64,000 nt of DNA from Taklimakanibacter sp049323275 (GTDB lineage Bacteria; Pseudomonadota; Alphaproteobacteria; Rhizobiales; Aestuariivirgaceae), in NCBI GenBank assembly GCA_049323275.1, contig JBMOOM010000089.1, positions 124,001 through 188,000 on the forward strand, read 5' to 3'. The position numbers were made by a program, and so were the translations under genes. This document shows, in pieces, positions 41,861 through 50,134 of the stretch; the stretch's first letter is position 1, and the number at the start of each line of letters is the position of its first letter. The notes under the pieces are model-generated. The model did not search any database. It was not told the DNA's origin and was given only the letters and a program-made list of their open reading frames with translations.

Positions 41861-41883
41861 CGGCGTTTCCCTCGATTTTGTTT

Positions 41884-41929
41884 ATTGTCTATACAATAAG
41901 AAGTATGAGATTTTTATTGTCTAGGCAAT
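41884..41929. promoter_or_regulatory. Paired GntR operators upstream of the ABC operon
   Basis: Two 14-bp palindromes 32 bp apart: ATTGTCTATACAAT (41884-41897) and ATTGTCTAGGCAAT (41916-41929). They lie 24-69 bp upstream of the binding-protein ATG, and their half-site recurs upstream of the GntR gene 8.6 kb away. Confidence 0.7.
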
Positions 41930-41999
41930 AGAAAATCGTCGCCCGGCGGAAGATTTCCACCGGGCGATGCGAGGATCCATCGATTTCGGGAGGCGAGAG

Positions 42000-42200
42000 C
42001 TAGCGTTCTTGCGACTGCCTGATAGGCACCTTGCCGATATTGCGTCCGTCCATGGACACGACTTCGAAGACGAAGGTACCGTCGGTCACGGTCGCGCCGG
42101 CTTCGGGCAGATGGCCGAGCTGCCAGAGAATATAGCCCGGCAACGTGGAGCAGCGGTCGGTTCCATCGGGCAGCGCGCTGCTACCGTCCGCCCGACAAGG
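42000..42200 (-). pseudogene. Remnant of a CorC/HlyC-type CBS transporter-associated protein
   Basis: The translated segment TLPGYILWQLGHLPEAGATV then FVFEVVSMDGRNIGKVPIRQ is the C-terminal CorC/HlyC transporter-associated domain. Immediately before it stand ADGSS and LPDGTDR fragments that in whole proteins lie further upstream. No DUF21 membrane part or CBS domains are present. It is a decayed tail, squeezed against the DUF2076 gene. Confidence 0.7.
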
Positions 42201-42201
42201 C

Positions 42202-42756
42202 TCAGATCTCGAAGTCGCCGAAGCCACCGACGTCACTGTCTTCGAAGCTGGCCGGCTCCGCGTGCGCGCTCTCCGGCGCCGGTGCCTCCCCGGCCGGTGG
42301 CGTGGCCGCTTGCGCCGCGCTGCCGCCGAACATGCTGCTGATCATGCTGCCGAGCATGAAGCCGCCGGCAACACCCATGGCCGTCTGCGCGGCGCCGGCG
42401 AGAAAGCCGCCGCCCTGACGCTGCGCCGCCATGGCCGGCACCGGAGGCGCCTGAGGCGCCTCCGGCGAAGCCCGGCTCATCCGGGGAACCAGACCGCTCG
42501 GCCGCGTTTCCTCCCGATTGTCGCGCAGCGCGCCGGGCGCCTCCCGCTCCAGTTCCGCGATGCGGGCTTGCGCGGCATTCAGCGCCTGCTCCTGCACGAT
42601 GATCGTCTGGGCCATGAAATAGGCGGCACCCGGCTGGCGCCTCAGCTGCTCGCCGATAAAGGCCTCCGCGCCGCTATCGCGCGGCGGCGACTGCCGTTCG
42701 ACATCGGCCAGCCTTCCGAACAGGGCCTCGATGGCTTGCTGGTCGCTTTTGTCCAT
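42202..42756 (-). CDS. DUF2076 domain protein
   Basis: 184 residues. MDKSDQQAIEALFGRLADVE, AYFMAQTIIVQEQALNAAQARIAELE and the glycine-rich GGFLAGAAQTAMGVAGGFMLGSMISSMFGG are the DUF2076 signature. The C-terminus is acidic. Probably periplasmic or membrane-associated; role unknown. Confidence 0.9.
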   Translation of the reverse strand: MDKSDQQAIEALFGRLADVERQSPPRDSGAEAFIGEQLRRQPGAAYFMAQTIIVQEQALNAAQARIAELEREAPGALRDNREETRPSGLVPRMSRASPEAPQAPPVPAMAAQRQGGGFLAGAAQTAMGVAGGFMLGSMISSMFGGSAAQAATPPAGEAPAPESAHAEPASFEDSDVGGFGDFEI

Positions 42757-42787
42757 ACTCAGTGACTCCCTTGCATGCTTTGTGATG

Positions 42788-43504
42788 TCACTCTTCGCGC
42801 TGACCGGTGAAATGCAGCAGCAGCTGGAAGATGTTGATGAAGTTCAGATAGAGCGAGAAGGCGCCGAACACCGCCAGCTTCTGCCGCGACTCGGCGTCGA
42901 AATTCTCGGCATATTGCTCCTTGATCGTCTGGGTGTCCCAGGCGGTCAGGCCGAGAAACACGAAGATGCCGATCACCGAGATGATGAACTGGAGCGCGCT
43001 CGAGCCGAGAAAGAGATTGACGAGGCTGGCGATCACCACGCCGATCAGGCCCATGATCAGGAAGGACGAGAACTGCGTGAGGTCGCGCTTGGTCGTATAG
43101 CCATAGAGGCTGGTTGCGCCGAACATCGCGGCGGCGATGAAGAAGGTCCGCGCGATGCTGGTGCCGGTAAAGACCAGGAATACGGAAGCGAGCGACAGCC
43201 CCATGACGGCGCAGAACGCCCAGAACATGATTTGCGCCGTGGCCGCTGACATCGTCTGGATGCGGAACGAAAACAGCAAGGCGAATGCCAGGGGGGCCAG
43301 CATCACCACCCATTTGAGCGGCGATGAGAAGATCGGCACATAAAGGGCCGGCGTCGACGATACGACGAAAGCCACGATGCCGGTCAGCACGAGGCCGAGC
43401 CCCATGTAATTATAGACGCGCAGCATGTGCTGGCGCAGTCCCTCGTCGAACAATGCGTCGGCGCGGACGGCGCCGGCGCGCGACAGGTGATGTGGCGTAT
43501 TCAT
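42788..43504 (-). CDS. Bax inhibitor-1/YccA family membrane protein
   Basis: 238 residues from the ATG at 43504, preceded by AAGGAGAG. Seven hydrophobic segments, with the family motif GLTAWDTQTIKEQY near the C-terminus. Inner-membrane protein of the TMBIM type, thought to act as a pH-sensitive ion leak or protease modulator. Confidence 0.92.
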   Translation of the reverse strand: MNTPHHLSRAGAVRADALFDEGLRQHMLRVYNYMGLGLVLTGIVAFVVSSTPALYVPIFSSPLKWVVMLAPLAFALLFSFRIQTMSAATAQIMFWAFCAVMGLSLASVFLVFTGTSIARTFFIAAAMFGATSLYGYTTKRDLTQFSSFLIMGLIGVVIASLVNLFLGSSALQFIISVIGIFVFLGLTAWDTQTIKEQYAENFDAESRQKLAVFGAFSLYLNFINIFQLLLHFTGQREE

Positions 43505-43526
43505 TCGTTCTCTCCTTGTGGTCTGA

Positions 43527-44300
43527 TCAATAAAGTGAGCTGGCGAGTCCGGCGGCGACGCGGTCGAGATGTTCGGTCCCAGGCTTCGCGACGAGCGCAT
43601 AGGCCATCTCGCCAACCTGGAAATAGGCGGAGGTGGCGTCCGCCGTCGTCACCACGGTCGGCGAAACGACCGCGAAAGTGCCGGGCCGGACGGCGAAGAG
43701 GGAAAGCTCGCCCTCCTCCGTGGAGTCGATCGCCATTTCCACGCTCGAGCCGAATTGCGACGGGAAGATCTGGACGTCCTTGACCTTCCAGCTGCCCGGC
43801 AGGGCGGGCAGCACGATCGCGGTGGCAGCCCGGATTTCCGCGGGATCGAAATCCGGCGTTTCCGGCTGCGACGCCATGGACGCGCGCAGGATGCTCGCCT
43901 TTTGGGCCTCGATGGCGTCCTTCACATAGGGCGGCGGGGCCGCCAGCGCGACGCCGTGCAGACCGCCCTGCGATCCCAACATCCCATGCGCCGCCCATCC
44001 GGCGGCGACGAGCAGGAAGACCGCGGCGCCGCGGCGCAGATTGCTCAACAGGCGGCCGCGCGCCAGTCCCCGTTCAAGCCGGCGGGCCGCGTCACTGGTC
44101 GCCGGGCGGGCCGTTCCCTCCGCTTGGGCAAGGGCAAGCCTCAGCTCGTCGCGCGCCCTGAGGTCCGACATCACACGGGCCGCCACCGCCGGATGGGCGG
44201 AGAGATAGGCCTCCACCTCGATGCGGCGCGGCACGTCGAGCTGATCATCGACATAGGCGTCGAGATCGGTGTCCTGGATGGAATCTAATGGCCTATTCAT
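43527..44300 (-). CDS. Anti-sigma factor, membrane-anchored
   Basis: 257 residues. The N-terminal helices (DLDAYVDDQLDVPRRIEVEAYLSAHP) form the sigma-binding domain, a single membrane helix follows (AAVFLLVAAGWAAHGML), then a periplasmic sensor domain. No zinc-binding HxxxCxxC is present. Overlaps the sigma gene by 8 bp, the usual coupling of partner proteins. Confidence 0.87.
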   Translation of the reverse strand: MNRPLDSIQDTDLDAYVDDQLDVPRRIEVEAYLSAHPAVAARVMSDLRARDELRLALAQAEGTARPATSDAARRLERGLARGRLLSNLRRGAAVFLLVAAGWAAHGMLGSQGGLHGVALAAPPPYVKDAIEAQKASILRASMASQPETPDFDPAEIRAATAIVLPALPGSWKVKDVQIFPSQFGSSVEMAIDSTEEGELSLFAVRPGTFAVVSPTVVTTADATSAYFQVGEMAYALVAKPGTEHLDRVAAGLASSLY

Positions 44301-44829
44301 CCCCGCCTCCCACGAGCTTCAAATGAGATCTGGATCCTGGCGGAGCGGCGGACTCGAGCTCCCGCAGGCTCGCCCGCGCCCTGCCGATCCGTGACATGAG
44401 CGTGCCGATCGGAATGCTGAGCGCATCCGCGGCCTCCTGGTAGGACAGGCCTTCAATGGCGACGAGATGAAGCGCCGTCCTCTGCTCCTCGGGCAGATCG
44501 AAGAAGGCCGCGCGGATCTGCGACAGCCTGACGACATGCTCCTGCGGCGGCTCGGCGAATGTCGCCGCCACCTGCTCGGCCGCTTCTATCCTGGCCTGCT
44601 CCGAGCGGCGCGACCGGCGGCCGTCGACGAACGCATTGTGAAGGATCGACAGCAGCCAGCTGCGCAGATTGCCGTCCTGCCGGAACGTATGCTTTCGCTC
44701 GAAGGCCCGCAGCAGCGCATCGTGAACGAGATCCTCGACATCGGCCGGGTCGCGCGTCAGCGAACGCGCATAACGTCTCAGCGAAGTCAGTTGCCCGATG
44801 ACATCGAAGCGGCCTTTGAATCTGTCCAT
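44293..44829 (-). CDS. ECF-type RNA polymerase sigma factor
   Basis: 178 residues with region 2 (RDPADVEDLVHDALLRAFERKHTFRQDGNLRSWLLSILHNAFVD) and region 4 (FFDLPEEQRTALHLVAIEGLSYQEAADALSIPIGTLMSRIGRARASL). Heads the pair with its anti-sigma factor. A clear autoregulatory promoter is not visible. Confidence 0.93.
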   Translation of the reverse strand: MDRFKGRFDVIGQLTSLRRYARSLTRDPADVEDLVHDALLRAFERKHTFRQDGNLRSWLLSILHNAFVDGRRSRRSEQARIEAAEQVAATFAEPPQEHVVRLSQIRAAFFDLPEEQRTALHLVAIEGLSYQEAADALSIPIGTLMSRIGRARASLRELESAAPPGSRSHLKLVGGGDE

Positions 44830-44966
44830 ATAACGTGTACGGAACCCGGCCGCGGCTTAATCCTGAAAAATAGTCGTCCGCGGAAGCACCGTAGATCACG
44901 GATCGGGCCCGGTAGGCCTGAACTGATCGTGACCGTCGGTAACCTTTTCGTGACTGACGGAGCGCT

Positions 44967-45617
44967 TTATTTCTTCGCCGCGCGCCGGCCGAGGATCGTG
45001 GCCAGCGGATTGGCGGTGGCGGCCCCCGCGCGTTTCAGCGTGTTCGTGTCGTGATGATTGAACGGCTTGCCGTGCACGAAAAGATCGGTCTGGACGAGAT
45101 AGGTCCAGCTGTCGTCGTCGTTGAACGTGATGTCGATGCGGTAGCTGTCGGTACGGAACGCTTCGTCGAGAAACTCGGTCGAGCAGATGCCGTATTTCGT
45201 GTCGCCGCGTTTTGCGGCGACCGATATTTTTTTGTCATTCGGTCCCGCATGTCCCGCCGCCAGCACGACCTGGCCGCGTGGAATGGCGACGGTCTGCAGG
45301 ATGAGGCCGGTCGCCGGCTCCCACAGCCAGTAGCCGACCTGGTCGTGGAACGTGATGTCTTCTTCCGGCGTGTTGATGTGGATGTGATAGCGCAAGCCGT
45401 AGAAGAGCTGCGGGCCATTGGTCTGCGCATCGATCGGATCCATGCGCACATGCTCGATGAACACCCGCCGTTCCGGCCCCTCGGCCTTGGGATTTATGTC
45501 GACGCCCTTGTCGGCCTGCCATAGACCCGCAAGCCCGCGCAACGGCCCCAGATTGGCGAGCGTGTCCGGGGACACATTCGTGGGCTCGGTGAAGATGTCG
45601 GCGGGAATCGGAAGCAT
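44967..45617 (-). CDS. Heme-binding beta-barrel (nitrobindin/DUF1794-like) protein
   Basis: 216 residues. LGPLRGLAGLWQADKG, FIEHVRMDPIDAQTNGPQLFYGLRYH and a run of alternating strands match the nitrobindin-like FABP family. GAGG lies just upstream of the ATG. Cytoplasmic; possible heme or nitric-oxide sensing. Confidence 0.82.
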   Translation of the reverse strand: MLPIPADIFTEPTNVSPDTLANLGPLRGLAGLWQADKGVDINPKAEGPERRVFIEHVRMDPIDAQTNGPQLFYGLRYHIHINTPEEDITFHDQVGYWLWEPATGLILQTVAIPRGQVVLAAGHAGPNDKKISVAAKRGDTKYGICSTEFLDEAFRTDSYRIDITFNDDDSWTYLVQTDLFVHGKPFNHHDTNTLKRAGAATANPLATILGRRAAKK

Positions 45618-45680
45618 CGCAAAACCTCATGCGCAAACCAGACAGGTGAACCATAGAGGCGATGGCATGAGCGTGGCAAT

Positions 45681-47081
45681 CTATCGCTGCGTCTCGCGCC
45701 GGCGAAGCACCAGGGCCGCGGGCAGCGTCAGAAGCAGCAGGCCGGCCATGATCCAGTGGCTCAGATGAAAGCCCGTCAGCGCCGCTTGCGCCGTCGGCTG
45801 GACCGCCCCGGCCCCGATCTGGAACATCATGATCAGCAGCACGGTGCCGAGCGCGCCGCCGATCCGATAGATCACATTGATGATCGGGATGGCGTGCGGC
45901 ACGTCCGATTTGCCGACCGTCGCGAAGGCGGCGCTATAGGCGGGCATCGACAGCATCGCGAGGCCGAAGCCGCGCAGGACCAGCACCGTCGCGAGCCACC
46001 AGTCGGACTGCGCGTCGCCCACCACCGCCAGGGCGACGGTGCCCGCGGCCGCCAGGAAAATGCCGCCGATGACCGCGATGCCGCCGCCGAAACGGTCGGT
46101 CAGCCAGCCGCCCATGGGCAACGCCACCGCAATGCCGAGCGCCTGCGGCAGCATGAGCAGCCCGGCCGTTTCCGCGCTGTCGCCGCGCACCATGAGATAA
46201 TAGAGGGGCAGCACGATCTGCGCGCCGAAGGTGATGAAGCCCGCCGCGAAGACGATGAGGCTCGCCATCGCGAAAACCGGCTTGGCGAGCAGCGCCACCT
46301 TGAGCAGCGGTTCACTGCGGCGCGCGGCGTGAAAGCCGAAGACGATCAGCAGCAGAAGCCCTGCTCCGGCGGCGGCGCCGGCGATCACGTGGCCCGACGC
46401 GGAGGAATCGTGACCGAGAACGGACACGCCCCAGCTGAGAAGCGGCAGGCCCAGCGCCAGCAGAAGGAAGCCTAGGATGTCGAAGCGTCCCGCCGTTTCG
46501 GCCGCGATCCGGGGCAGCCACAGCCAGCCGGCCACGAGGCCGGCGAGCCCTATGGGCACGTTGATCCAAAACAGCGACGCCCAGCCATATTGCGCCAGCA
46601 GCATCCCGCCGAAGGTGATGCCGAGCGCCGGCGCCAGAGCGATCGGCACGCCCAGCACCGACATCACCCGGCCCATACGCCCCGGACCGGCGATGAGACC
46701 GAGCAGCATCTGAGAGACGGGCACCAGCACCCCGCCGGCAAGCCCGAGCGCCAGGCGCAGCGCGATCAGCATCTCGAGCGACGGCGCCAGCGCGCAGCCC
46801 ATCGAGAGCGCGGTGAACAGCGCCAGGCTCAGAAACCAGAGCCGCGTGAGGCCGACGCGCTTCGCCAGCCATCCGCTCACCGGAATCGCCGCGGCGAGGC
46901 CGATCAGAAAAGCGGTGGCGACCCATTGGACGTCGTCCAGCGATCCGGCGAATTCGACGCTCAGCGCCGGCAAGGCCGCATTGATCACCGTCGCGGTGAA
47001 CATCGAGGCGAAGCCGCCGGCGATCAGGATGGCGGAGCGGCCCCAGATCTCGGCGGAAATGGGTTCGAGTGTGCGAGCCAT
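45681..47081 (-). CDS. DHA2-type MFS multidrug exporter under tetO control
   Basis: 466 residues. FASMFTATVINAALPALSVEF, WLAKRVGLTRLWFLSL and GLAGGVLVPVSQMLL are the EmrB/QacA-type blocks. It is not TetA, which is a 12-helix DHA1 protein. It starts 8 bp from a tet operator and is divergent from a TetR-class repressor, which should therefore regulate it. The inducer may be a tetracycline-like or another compound. Confidence 0.88.
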   Translation of the reverse strand: MARTLEPISAEIWGRSAILIAGGFASMFTATVINAALPALSVEFAGSLDDVQWVATAFLIGLAAAIPVSGWLAKRVGLTRLWFLSLALFTALSMGCALAPSLEMLIALRLALGLAGGVLVPVSQMLLGLIAGPGRMGRVMSVLGVPIALAPALGITFGGMLLAQYGWASLFWINVPIGLAGLVAGWLWLPRIAAETAGRFDILGFLLLALGLPLLSWGVSVLGHDSSASGHVIAGAAAGAGLLLLIVFGFHAARRSEPLLKVALLAKPVFAMASLIVFAAGFITFGAQIVLPLYYLMVRGDSAETAGLLMLPQALGIAVALPMGGWLTDRFGGGIAVIGGIFLAAAGTVALAVVGDAQSDWWLATVLVLRGFGLAMLSMPAYSAAFATVGKSDVPHAIPIINVIYRIGGALGTVLLIMMFQIGAGAVQPTAQAALTGFHLSHWIMAGLLLLTLPAALVLRRRETQR

Positions 47082-47088
47082 GAGAATC

Positions 47089-47130
47089 CCTATCAGTGAT
47101 AGGTTGCGGCATTAACCTATCAGTGATAGG
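47089..47130. promoter_or_regulatory. Two tandem tet operators
   Basis: Two exact copies of CCTATCAGTGATAGG, at 47089-47103 and 47116-47130, centres 27 bp apart, lie between the divergent exporter and repressor genes. The core CTATCAGTGATAG is shared with tetO2 of Tn10, and the double-operator layout is also the same. Confidence 0.92.
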
Positions 47131-47138
47131 GAGTCAAT

Positions 47139-47759
47139 ATGAACACGACTTCCCTGCAGCGCGATCAGGTCGTCCGCGAGGCCCTGACCCTTCTCAACGA
47201 GGTCGGCATCGACGGTGTCACCACCCGCAAGCTCGCCGAGCGGCTCGGCATCAAGTCGGCGTCGCTTTATTGGCATTTCAGGAACAAGCGCGATCTGCTC
47301 GACGCGATGGCGGAGGCGATGCTGGTGCGCGGCGACGAGAGGCCGCCCGCAGCGGGAACCGACTGGCGCATCTGGCTCGCCGGCGAAGCACGCGCCTTCC
47401 GCAAGGCGCTGCTGGCCTATCGCGACGGCGCCCGCGTCCATGTCGGCACCCGGCCCGAGGCCAAGGACTATCCGGCCCAGGAGCGCGAGACACGCTTCCT
47501 GTGCGATGCCGGCTTCTCGCCCGAGGACGCCATCCGCGCTCAGATAGCGATCGGTTTTTTCGTCGTCGGCTGGGTGCTCGAGGAACAGGCGGCGGCGGAA
47601 GCGGCGCGCGGGCGCGGCGAGAAAACCCCGCTCCCCGACGCGCGCGAATTTCCGATGCTCAACGCGGCGCAGGCGGTCCTGCGCCAGCACGATCCCGACA
47701 GCGATTTCGAGTTCGGCCTGAGCGCGCTGATCGCCGGCCTCGACGGCAAGCGCCGCTGA
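47139..47759 (+). CDS. tetR: TetR-class repressor (TetR_C domain)
   Basis: 206 residues, GGGAG upstream of the ATG. ALTLLNEVGIDGVTTRKLAERLGIKSASLYWHFRNKRDLLDAMAE closely follows the helix-turn-helix of Tn10 TetR, and FRKALLAYRDGARVHVGTRP, FLCDAGFSPEDA and GWVLEEQAA follow its C-terminal core including the loop that contacts tetracycline-Mg. It binds the two operators next to its gene. Confidence 0.92.
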   Translation: MNTTSLQRDQVVREALTLLNEVGIDGVTTRKLAERLGIKSASLYWHFRNKRDLLDAMAEAMLVRGDERPPAAGTDWRIWLAGEARAFRKALLAYRDGARVHVGTRPEAKDYPAQERETRFLCDAGFSPEDAIRAQIAIGFFVVGWVLEEQAAAEAARGRGEKTPLPDAREFPMLNAAQAVLRQHDPDSDFEFGLSALIAGLDGKRR

Positions 47760-47767
47760 GGGCGAGC

Positions 47768-48958
47768 CTAGTCCTCTTCCGTCGCCAGGAAACGCTGCGC
47801 GGCGGCGGCGAGCGTCACCGCCCCGGCCGGCAGCGCCGCCTCATCGACCCTGAACTTCGGGTGATGCAGCGGATAGACCGCGTCCATGCCCTCATTGCGG
47901 ATGCCGAGGCGGAAATAGACCGACGGGCGCTTCTCGCTGTAGAAGCCGAAATCATCGGCCGCCGTCCAGCCCGGCATGTTCAGCACGTTCTCCGGCCCGA
48001 GCCGCTCCGCCGCACTGTCGCTGACGATGCGGGTGAGCTCCTTGTCGTTCACCACCGGCGGCTCGCCGCGTTTGATGTCGAGCTCGACCGTGGCCTGATG
48101 GCTCAGCGCCACGCCGGTGAGGATCTCGCGCAGGCGCTTCCAGGCCTTGGCCCGCGTCGCCTCATTGCCGCTGCGGATCGTCCCTTTCAGCCGCACCTTG
48201 TCGGCGATCACATTATAGGCGCCGCCGCCTTCGAAACCGGTCACCGAAATGACCAGCGGATCGTAAGGATCGATCTCGCGCGCCACGATCTTCTGGATTT
48301 CCGACACCATCGCCGCGGCGGCGGCGATCGCGTCGACACCTTCGGACGGCTTCGCCGCATGGGCGGAAGAGCCGGTCACCGTCGCGTCGAAAATGTCGCA
48401 GGCGAGCGTGTAAGGCCCGCTGCCGACGGCGATCTTGCCGGCCTCCGTATAGGGGTCGACATGGATGCCGATGGCGCCGTCGACATCATCGAGCAGCCCC
48501 TCCTCGACCACCCGCCGGCCGCCCAGCGGCTCGGCCTCCTCGGCCGGCTGGAAGATGATGCGCACCGTGCCGGCGAATGTGTCGCGGCTGCGATGGAGAT
48601 GCGCCGCGGTGGCGAACACCATGGCGGCATGCGCGTCATGGCCGCAGGCATGCATCACGCCCTGATTGAGCGAGGCGAAATCGACGCCCGACTCTTCCAC
48701 GATCGGCAGCGCGTCGATATCGGCGCGGATCGCCACCTTGCGGTTGGAAGGCTGCGCCCCACCGACGATATCGACCGCAAGCCCGTAGCCCGCGACCTCG
48801 CGCACCCCGGCCAGGCCTTCCTTTTCCAGCGCCGCTTTCAGATAAGCCTGGGTCTTCGCCTCTTCATTCGAGAGCTCCGGATGGCGGTGCAGATGGCGGC
48901 GGATCTCGATCATCCGATCGAGAATGTCCTCAGCTATCTCCGGCTCACGCTTTGACAT
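47768..48958 (-). CDS. M20 peptidase family deacetylase (DoeB2-like)
   Basis: 396 residues. RRHLHRHPELS, HACGHDAHAAM (metal ligands) and FQPAEEAEPLGGRRVVEEG are M20D amidohydrolase motifs. It overlaps by 14 bp with a DoeA-like gene. In ectoine degradation the product of DoeA, N-acetyl-diaminobutyrate, is deacetylated, and M20 enzymes (DoeB2) are one solution. The exact substrate is inferred from the neighbour. Confidence 0.82.
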   Translation of the reverse strand: MSKREPEIAEDILDRMIEIRRHLHRHPELSNEEAKTQAYLKAALEKEGLAGVREVAGYGLAVDIVGGAQPSNRKVAIRADIDALPIVEESGVDFASLNQGVMHACGHDAHAAMVFATAAHLHRSRDTFAGTVRIIFQPAEEAEPLGGRRVVEEGLLDDVDGAIGIHVDPYTEAGKIAVGSGPYTLACDIFDATVTGSSAHAAKPSEGVDAIAAAAAMVSEIQKIVAREIDPYDPLVISVTGFEGGGAYNVIADKVRLKGTIRSGNEATRAKAWKRLREILTGVALSHQATVELDIKRGEPPVVNDKELTRIVSDSAAERLGPENVLNMPGWTAADDFGFYSEKRPSVYFRLGIRNEGMDAVYPLHHPKFRVDEAALPAGAVTLAAAAQRFLATEED

Positions 48959-50123
48959 GGATGTCCCTCGGGAACCTGGTCAGTGTCTCATTGCCGCGCG
49001 CGGTGACGAGAATGGTCTCGCTCACCTCGATGCCCCAGCCTTCCATCCACATGCCGAGAATGCAATGCACGACATTGCCGGGCTCGAGCACCGTCTTGTC
49101 GCCGGGACGCAGGCTGATCGTATGCTCGCCCCAATCGGGCGGATAGGCAACCCCGATCGAATAGCCGATGCGCGACTCCTTCTTGAGGCCGTGCCGCTGG
49201 ATCACCTTGCGCCAGGCCGCCTCGACATCCTCAGCGTGAATACCGGGCCGCGTCGCATCCAGCACCGCATCCATGCCCTCGATCACCGCCTTGGCGGTGT
49301 CGGCGACGCGCTGCGGCGTCTTGCCGAGCTGCATCGTGCGGGCAAGCCCCGCCGCATAGCGCCGGCACACGCCGGCGAGCTCGAGCGCGATCGTCTCATT
49401 GGCGCCGAAGCGCCGGTCGCTCCACATGATATGCGGCGCCGACGCGTTCTCGCCGCCGAGGATCGTCGGCGGCAGCGCCGTGATGTCGCCGGCGAAGTCG
49501 GGACTGCCCGCCACCTGCGCCGCCTGGATCCGGGCGATGGCGTCGCATTCGCGCACGCCCGGCGCGATGACCTCATAGGCGGTGCTGACGGCGGCCTGCG
49601 CCAGGAGCGACGCCTTGCGCAGATAGTCGATTTCGGACGCCGTCTTCACCGCGCGGATCCAGTTCACCAGGAGATCGGCGTCATGGAATGTCGCATTGGG
49701 GAGCCCGGCGGTCAGCCGCGCATGCGCCTTGGGCGAATAATAATAGGCTTCGAGCTCGATGCCGATGCGGCGCTTGCCCCAGCCCTTGTGGCCGATCCAT
49801 TGCGCGATCCAGTCCATCGGATGGCGGTCGGCGCGCTGCACATGATCTTCCGGAAAGCCGACGACGTTTTCAGGCTTCATCCAGGCGGTGAGCAGGCCGC
49901 CCGCCGCATCCATCGCACGGCCGATCCATACCGGCTCTTCATTCTCGATCGGCACCAGCACGACCTGCGGCGTATAGAAGGACCAGCCGTCATAGCCGGT
50001 GATGTAATGCTGATTGGCGACGTCGTTGACGATCAGCAGCTCGAGACCGCGCTTCTCCATCTCGGCCCGGATCTTCTTCAGCCGCAGATCATATTCCGCA
50101 CGCGCGAATGGCAATTCGATCAT
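48945..50123 (-). CDS. doeA: Ectoine hydrolase-like M24 protein (DoeA/EutD)
   Basis: 392 residues. ITGYDGWSFYTPQVVLVP, RHPMDWIAQWIG, SAPHIMWSDRRFGANETIALELAGVCRRYAAGLARTM and YPPDWGEHTISLRPGDKTVLEPGN follow the DoeA family closely. The metal-ligand aspartates of ordinary M24 peptidases are replaced, as in DoeA. The enzyme opens the ectoine ring to N-acetyl-L-2,4-diaminobutyrate. No ectoine importer or downstream doeC/doeD is adjacent. Confidence 0.82.
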   Translation of the reverse strand: MIELPFARAEYDLRLKKIRAEMEKRGLELLIVNDVANQHYITGYDGWSFYTPQVVLVPIENEEPVWIGRAMDAAGGLLTAWMKPENVVGFPEDHVQRADRHPMDWIAQWIGHKGWGKRRIGIELEAYYYSPKAHARLTAGLPNATFHDADLLVNWIRAVKTASEIDYLRKASLLAQAAVSTAYEVIAPGVRECDAIARIQAAQVAGSPDFAGDITALPPTILGGENASAPHIMWSDRRFGANETIALELAGVCRRYAAGLARTMQLGKTPQRVADTAKAVIEGMDAVLDATRPGIHAEDVEAAWRKVIQRHGLKKESRIGYSIGVAYPPDWGEHTISLRPGDKTVLEPGNVVHCILGMWMEGWGIEVSETILVTARGNETLTRFPRDIHVKA

Positions 50124-50134
50124 GTCTATGCTTT

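Noticed and set aside
39500..41899. A 799-codon open frame on the plus strand opposite the permease and binding-protein genes
   Set aside because: It is antisense to an intact peptide-ABC operon with clear motifs; its translation is Arg/Asp/Gly-rich without any domain, as expected of a shadow in GC-rich DNA.
45681..47081. Tetracycline resistance gene tetA
   Set aside because: The length and motifs are of the DHA2 EmrB/QacA type, not the 12-helix TetA type, despite the tet operators.
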